A stretch of 9,092 bases of DNA from Lachnospiraceae bacterium UBA3850 (lineage in GTDB: Bacteria; Bacillota; Clostridia; Lachnospirales; Lachnospiraceae): positions 1 to 9,092 of the forward strand of contig DGHK01000048.1 of NCBI GenBank assembly GCA_002392655.1, in the 5' to 3' direction. The position numbers and the translations under genes are program-made. Below, piece after piece: positions 5,559 to 9,092 of this stretch. The notes under the pieces were generated by a model. That model was not told the DNA's origin, made no database searches, and saw only the letters and a program-made list of their open reading frames with translations. How positions within the stretch are numbered: position 1 is the stretch's first letter; every line of letters starts with the position of its first letter.

Positions 5559-7994
5559 TCATTTGAGTGTCTCTATCTTACCACTCTTAAACTTGTATCT
5601 GTATGTATGCCCTGCCATGCTAAAATCCATATATCCTCTGGTTTTTCTGTTCGGCGTAATGGCAAATGTCTTTTCTTCATTACCTGCGGTAAAGCGTACC
5701 TTTTTATCCATAACCTCCACACCCGGAATGACATCTCCTATCACTTCTTTTACGCTTAAAGGCATATCATCCTCATGATCTGACTTGGTAAGATTACACT
5801 CTCTACAAAGTAGCTGAAGATTATCTCTGACAGTTAGTCCACCCTTTGACATAGGCTTGATATGGTCAATTTGGAAAAATCTCCTGCTGTTCGACCTCTT
5901 ATGGCACATAGCACAGACATACTCATCGCTATCCTTTGCCGCCTCGAACACCTCATTTTTAAGTTTGTTGCCAGATATAGGATCGTGTGATATCCACTCG
6001 TGAAGTGTCATTTTCTCAAGCTCACGCTGCTCCCATTTTCTAACCGGACCTTGCACAGATACCTTTCCGTCAAGTATCTTGTCTATCTCTTTATCGAACT
6101 GACGCTTAAAATACTCATAATCGGTATAAAAAAGCTTCAACTGTGTATTCTCATCATTCCACAACTCCAAAAGGTGTTCCTTCTCTTCGTATCGGTCTAA
6201 CCTTAAATCAAGCATATCCTGAGCAATATACGATAGATTAGCCTTCTCCCTGCTGATCTTATCAATTTCAATGAATCTCGGTGCATTGCCCGTATACGCA
6301 TAATGCTTCAGTATGGATTCAATATCTATATCCTTTACCGGTGGTATCTGTCCTTCATCATCAAAAAATCTCTTGCGACATTCATTTATCATCTTCACAG
6401 TGAGATCATCGGGTATTCGTTCCTCCGTAACACTAAACTCTGTCATCAGATCCGGCAGATTATCTATAAACTCCTGATAACTGTCCCTGCTGGTTGTATA
6501 AACGAGTGAATGATGATTATGCTCCATGCTCTCCTCAGTCTCCGGGTCAGTCTCCATATATGAAGTCTCATAAAGTCCAAGTGGAATACGGGCACTAAAG
6601 GGCAAATTCTCAATATCCTTTGTATCCACTGTCTCATCAACAATCCTGGCAAACTCTTCAATAAGAGATACTGCTATAAGTCTGATATTCTGTCTCTGGT
6701 ATTCAGCTGACTTATCAGGTATCCTATCCTCTCCATCAAGCAGGATGGTCTCCGGTGTCACAAAGGAAATCTTATCTTCCCACTCATCTATGAAGCTCAC
6801 AATATACGCTTCTTTTGTACCACCAGCTTTCTCCCCACGCAGAGCACGCCCCACCATTTGCGTCATAAGAACCGTCGATATAGTGGGTCTTGTAAGAAAG
6901 ACTGTCTTCGTCTGGGGGAGGTCAGTTCCCTCAGTGAGTATCATGACATTGATAAGCACTTCAAGCTTTTTTTCTCTATATGCATCTATAACTTGATCAT
7001 TTTTTTCTTTTGAACGATTTATTCCTGTTCCTGCATCTCTAAGTGAAGATACAACATAATCAGATTTGACACCTCTTTCCTTAAAAAGACTGTTAAGAGA
7101 TATCGCATGATCCACATCAACCGCAAAAATTATAGTCTGCTGATACTTATCCTTGTTATTGCAATATGTATCTACAATAAGCCTGTTTCTCTTGCTATCC
7201 TTAACTACCTTTTTCGCTATATCCTCCGGCAGTTTATCTGAGAACATCATACTCCGCACCATCTGTGGACTGATATCCTCTCCTATCAACATACCCGTCT
7301 TGTTTGATTCAAAATGTGGCGTTGAAAGGCAGTTTCTCTCTATAAGTGTGACAAGGTCAACACTATATATAATATCATCTGTAAAAATATGTCCGAGTGT
7401 AGCTCTCTCGTCCTCATTTGTCCTATAAGGCGTCGCAGTAAGCCCCAACAACTTCACTAATTTAGCGTGCTGTTTCACATAGTCAATGATTTTCCGATAA
7501 GTTCTTGCCACTGCATGATGAGCCTCATCTATAACCAGATAAACCTCACTGTCACCCATCCATCTGTCCAAGGCATTAAGGCTCCTCACGATACTATCCT
7601 TACCACATATAAGGATATCCTCATCGCCCTCTATATGGATTGGTTTATCATGCATACCCGATATAATTCTGTATTTATATGATGTACGGTTCTGAAGAAG
7701 ATCCTTATATCCATTCAACACAAAGGTCTCTGCTGCCTGTTCGAGTAAAAGGTGCCTATGGGCTATCCAAAGCACTTTCTTTTTCTTGTCAATAGCATTT
7801 TTCAAAAGCCAGTATGCTGCCGTGAGCGTCTTGCCTGCACCCGTGGGGAGCACAAGCAATCCGTTAAAAACTCCCTTGCTGTCATACTCACCCATTTTCT
7901 TCATCGCTGCTTCTTGAAAATCCTGCAAAACTATAGGATTCTTGCCTTCAGAAATATCTACCTCTGCTGCATTTTCATTGTTAAATGTTCGCAT
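5559..7994 (-). CDS. SF2 DEAD/DEAH-type helicase with C-terminal HNH endonuclease domain
   Basis: This 811-residue protein couples a nucleic-acid-dependent ATPase to a nuclease. Helicase motifs appear in order: an upstream Gln region (about 23-27), motif I LPTGAGKT (49-56), motif II DEAH (156-159), motif III in GLTATPYRT (184-192), motif V region ILTEGTDLP (352-360), and motif VI QMVGRALRG (379-387). This is the RecA-like pair of the type III restriction/UvrB-like (ResIII) branch. Residues about 430-685 are a charged, mostly helical region I cannot assign. The HNH module runs from about 692 to 740, with zinc ligands C694/C697 and C730/C733, catalytic H711 in QIDHIKPMSKGG and N725. A tail of about 70 residues follows. 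The start is the ATG at 7994 with AAGGAGGT 5 nt before it. The gene looks intact. Helicase-nuclease fusions in islands often serve phage or plasmid defence; that role is inference, and DNA repair is an alternative. Confidence 0.92.
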   Translation of the reverse strand: MRTFNNENAAEVDISEGKNPIVLQDFQEAAMKKMGEYDSKGVFNGLLVLPTGAGKTLTAAYWLLKNAIDKKKKVLWIAHRHLLLEQAAETFVLNGYKDLLQNRTSYKYRIISGMHDKPIHIEGDEDILICGKDSIVRSLNALDRWMGDSEVYLVIDEAHHAVARTYRKIIDYVKQHAKLVKLLGLTATPYRTNEDERATLGHIFTDDIIYSVDLVTLIERNCLSTPHFESNKTGMLIGEDISPQMVRSMMFSDKLPEDIAKKVVKDSKRNRLIVDTYCNNKDKYQQTIIFAVDVDHAISLNSLFKERGVKSDYVVSSLRDAGTGINRSKEKNDQVIDAYREKKLEVLINVMILTEGTDLPQTKTVFLTRPTISTVLMTQMVGRALRGEKAGGTKEAYIVSFIDEWEDKISFVTPETILLDGEDRIPDKSAEYQRQNIRLIAVSLIEEFARIVDETVDTKDIENLPFSARIPLGLYETSYMETDPETEESMEHNHHSLVYTTSRDSYQEFIDNLPDLMTEFSVTEERIPDDLTVKMINECRKRFFDDEGQIPPVKDIDIESILKHYAYTGNAPRFIEIDKISREKANLSYIAQDMLDLRLDRYEEKEHLLELWNDENTQLKLFYTDYEYFKRQFDKEIDKILDGKVSVQGPVRKWEQRELEKMTLHEWISHDPISGNKLKNEVFEAAKDSDEYVCAMCHKRSNSRRFFQIDHIKPMSKGGLTVRDNLQLLCRECNLTKSDHEDDMPLSVKEVIGDVIPGVEVMDKKVRFTAGNEEKTFAITPNRKTRGYMDFSMAGHTYRYKFKSGKIETLK

Positions 7995-7999
7995 AATTT

Positions 8000-8007
8000 A
8001 CCTCCTT
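8000..8007 (-). promoter_or_regulatory. Strong Shine-Dalgarno of the helicase gene
   Basis: AAGGAGGT at 8007-8000 on the minus strand, 5 nt before the ATG at 7994, is a near-perfect anti-16S match. It supports independent and efficient translation of the helicase, separate from the broken reading frames upstream. Confidence 0.8.
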
Positions 8008-8010
8008 AAC

Positions 8011-8037
8011 AGCTTATATAGCTTATATAGCTTATAT
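8011..8037. repeat. Three perfect tandem copies of the 9-bp unit AGCTTATAT
   Basis: Units lie at 8011-8019, 8020-8028 and 8029-8037 with no mismatch. On the minus strand the unit reads ATATAAGCT, so each copy carries a TATA-type hexamer. The array begins four bases upstream of the helicase Shine-Dalgarno and reaches to the putative -35 box. Copy-number change by slippage is plausible for an array of this kind but cannot be shown from one sequence. Confidence 0.9.
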
Positions 8038-8043
8038 TCTCAA
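8015..8043 (-). promoter_or_regulatory. Candidate promoter of the helicase gene, built into the 9-bp repeats
   Basis: On the minus strand TTGAGA (8043-8038) matches the -35 consensus at five of six positions. After a 17-bp spacer made almost wholly of repeat sequence comes TATATA (8020-8015), four of six for the -10. The predicted transcript would start only a few bases before the ribosome binding site. Because the spacer consists of repeats, loss of one unit would shorten it to 8 bp and gain would lengthen it to 26 bp for the same hexamer. Confidence 0.4.
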
Positions 8044-8056
8044 AGAAAAAATGGCA

Positions 8057-8227
8057 TCAGCTTCTATGCTTCATTTCCTGATATGTAACTCCCTGATCAT
8101 TAACCCATTCTATCCCCCCATTTGCTGTTCTTCCACAAACCACACTAGCAGCAGCTGAAATGGAAGAAAAGGTATAGTCTTCCTTAAATCCTGTACTTCC
8201 TATTTTTTTCTCACTCAATCCGTATTC
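8057..8227 (-). pseudogene. Remnant of a DUF4357-type domain
   Basis: These 56 codons follow directly after the TAA of the 112-residue ORF, in the same frame, and end at a TGA (8057-8059). The core, YTFSSISAAASVVCGRTANG followed by IEW, matches the pattern I know for DUF4357, a short C-terminal domain with a consensus close to FSSPSAAA..V.GRSANG...W, often found at the end of restriction-associated and GIY-YIG-type proteins. There is no ATG or ribosome binding site at its front and no catalytic domain before it, so it is the tail of a gene whose main part is gone. The parent protein cannot be identified. Its tail ends 62 bp before the helicase start, so it may once have been the gene preceding the helicase. 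The family assignment is from recalled consensus. Confidence 0.65.
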
Positions 8228-8566
8228 TTAGAGCGACCGGTGTATCTGGCCGCTCTTTTTTGCAGCCATATATGAATCCTTAAACATCCATTTCATCATG
8301 AATCTTCCCTGAACCCGCCGCTTCCAGCTGTGAATAATCTCCCTGTGTTCTTCTGGCAGATCCTTGTTCTCCTTCAGATAATCGTCGATGATAGTGACAT
8401 CTGACCACAGCTTATTCGCTACCTTTTTCACCTCTGCCGGGACCAGTTCCTTTGCTGTCGCGATACTCTTCAGTTTCCGGTTTACACAATACTTCTTATT
8501 CACATAGTCGAGCAGCGGCAGCCATAGCTTATAATACAGTTGTCCATCTTCCTGTGATAAAGTCAT
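8228..8566 (-). CDS. Unnamed 112-residue protein, probably internally shortened
   Basis: The start is the ATG at 8566 with GGAGG 8 nt upstream, 42 bp after the Fic stop. The protein is soluble, charged and mostly helical by composition, with no membrane segment or catalytic motif. Its N-terminal part (GQLYYKLWLPLLDYVNKKY, 8-26; LPEEHREIIHSWKRR, 70-84) resembles hypothetical proteins common in Clostridia. As I recall them, those are about 180 residues long, continue after an HxxxxGWKR..GRF-type segment with a strand-rich middle part, and end in a motif like KD.YM.AKK.G.I...SL. Here GRF (87-89) is followed almost at once by MFKDSYMAAKKSGQIHRSL (94-112), so about 70 residues of the middle part seem to be missing in frame. 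That comparison is from memory and needs an alignment. Function is unknown. The short form may still be expressed, given its good ribosome binding site. Confidence 0.6.
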   Translation of the reverse strand: MTLSQEDGQLYYKLWLPLLDYVNKKYCVNRKLKSIATAKELVPAEVKKVANKLWSDVTIIDDYLKENKDLPEEHREIIHSWKRRVQGRFMMKWMFKDSYMAAKKSGQIHRSL

Positions 8567-8608
8567 CGGTTATTCCTCCGTAATTCGGTAAAAATACATT
8601 TGTTTGTA

Positions 8609-9092
8609 TTACTTCTTTTCTAATATGATCCATTCACCTTTTTTATTTGAGCCAATTCGTTTCAGTACGCCCTTTTCAACCATAGACTGCAGGCACCGCT
8701 TAATTGTTGAATCCGAGCAATCTAAACGAGCTGCCATCTCTTTTCGTGTTAAGCCAGTTTCTTCTCGTAACAACTCTATAATTTTAAGCTCACGTCCATC
8801 TAATTTTATTGGGTCATTTATTGGGTCATTTATCGGGTCATCGTGACCCAAGAAAAATTTACCACTAACATGCATTTCTCTATTGTGAAGCTCGTGTTTC
8901 TCCTTCAGCAAAAGATTCCTTAAAAACATTTCTAGGAACTCTGTCGTCTCATAGATACCATTCTTAATGTTATTATAATTTGCCCTAACCAAAGCATTTC
9001 GAAAATACCAAGAGTGTTCCGCAAACAAATCATTTTCGGCATCAAATCCAAGCATGCGAAGATACTTTATTAAAAACACAGCTGTCGTTCTG
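8609..9092 (-). CDS. Fic-family protein, C-terminal part with winged helix (5' end outside window)
   Basis: The frame is open to the window edge, and its first residues, RTTAVFLIKYLR, are what normally follows GNG in the FIC motif HxFx(D/E)GNGR. The window therefore begins just inside the active-site loop and only its Arg is visible. Typical Fic tail sequence follows: WYFRNALVRANYN and ETTEFLEMFLRNLLLKEKHE (residues about 27-67 of the visible part), then a linker with three tandem DPI(N) units, then a winged helix (about 97-160; TRKEMAARLDCSDSTIKRCL). Fic proteins usually transfer AMP from ATP to a hydroxyl on a target protein. The histidine that decides activity and any inhibitory helix lie outside the window. 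The GTG at 9079 is internal, not the start. The winged helix suggests DNA binding or self-regulation. The stop is TAA at 8609-8611. Confidence 0.9.
   Translation of the reverse strand, partial: RTTAVFLIKYLRMLGFDAENDLFAEHSWYFRNALVRANYNNIKNGIYETTEFLEMFLRNLLLKEKHELHNREMHVSGKFFLGHDDPINDPINDPIKLDGRELKIIELLREETGLTRKEMAARLDCSDSTIKRCLQSMVEKGVLKRIGSNKKGEWIILEKK
8811..8841. repeat. 12-bp tandem repeat inside the Fic gene
   Basis: GGGTCATTTATT (8811-8822), GGGTCATTTATC (8823-8834) and GGGTCAT (8835-8841) form 2.6 near-perfect units. They encode the linker DPINDPINDPI. Since 12 is a multiple of three, copy-number change would lengthen or shorten the linker by four residues without breaking the frame. 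The last unit also starts a perfect inverted repeat, GGGTCA-TCG-TGACCC (8835-8849). Confidence 0.9.

Noticed and set aside
8011..8037. CRISPR-like repeats
   Set aside because: The units are 9 bp and directly contiguous without spacers, so this is a simple tandem repeat.
8042..8068. Possible minus-strand terminator after the DUF4357 remnant (GCAT...ATGC, then a run of six T)
   Set aside because: The stem is only four base pairs with an 8-nt loop, too weak to call.
8231..8261. Hairpin GAGCGACC-N9-GGCCGCTC followed by six T on the plus strand, resembling a rho-independent terminator
   Set aside because: No plus-strand gene precedes it, the stem has an A-C mismatch on that strand, and on the minus strand it lies within the last codons of the 112-residue ORF with no T-run after it. 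Most likely coincidental.

Overview
The window reads like an accessory stretch of a low-GC, Gram-positive Clostridia chromosome, most likely Lachnospiraceae or a close relative. The evidence is AT-rich DNA, strong AAGGAGG-type ribosome binding sites, FtsX-type ABC permeases paired with OmpR-family two-component genes, and a flavodoxin fragment of the clostridial short-chain type. This placement is an inference from gene style, not a database match. Every recognisable gene lies on the minus strand, so the reading order is from high to low coordinates.

Right part (9092 to about 5450), an accessory or defence-like island. It opens with the 3' part of a Fic-family protein, cut by the window edge exactly at the last residues of its FIC motif, with a 4-residue repeat linker and a C-terminal winged helix. 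Next come a 112-residue unnamed protein that looks internally shortened, a 56-codon remnant of a DUF4357-type domain in the same frame just after that gene's stop, and a large intact SF2 helicase with a C-terminal HNH nuclease. Three perfect copies of a 9-bp repeat lie between the putative -35 and the start codon of the helicase gene. A 28-29 codon ORF with a strong ribosome binding site follows the helicase; it looks like the first residues of a longer protein and ends at TAG. In the same frame, three codons later, the C-terminal two thirds of a flavodoxin begins. The intact helicase-nuclease gene is therefore bounded on both sides by what look like deletion or recombination scars.

Left part (about 5050 to 1), a sensory and transport module. 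An OmpR-type response regulator and a membrane histidine kinase overlap by 8 bp. After a 138-bp gap with an inverted repeat come an 8-segment, double-FtsX ABC permease and its ATPase, which is cut by the left edge before Walker B. The likely logic is that the kinase senses an extracellular compound, probably an antimicrobial or envelope-active peptide, and the regulator drives the transporter. The architecture differs from the classical Bce type because the kinase has a real extracellular loop of about 75 residues and the permease has two large extracellular domains.

No rRNA, tRNA, CRISPR array or complete insertion sequence was seen. No gene-free stretch exceeds 300 bases; the longest, between the regulator and the flavodoxin remnant, is about 217 bases and holds a candidate promoter and a direct repeat.
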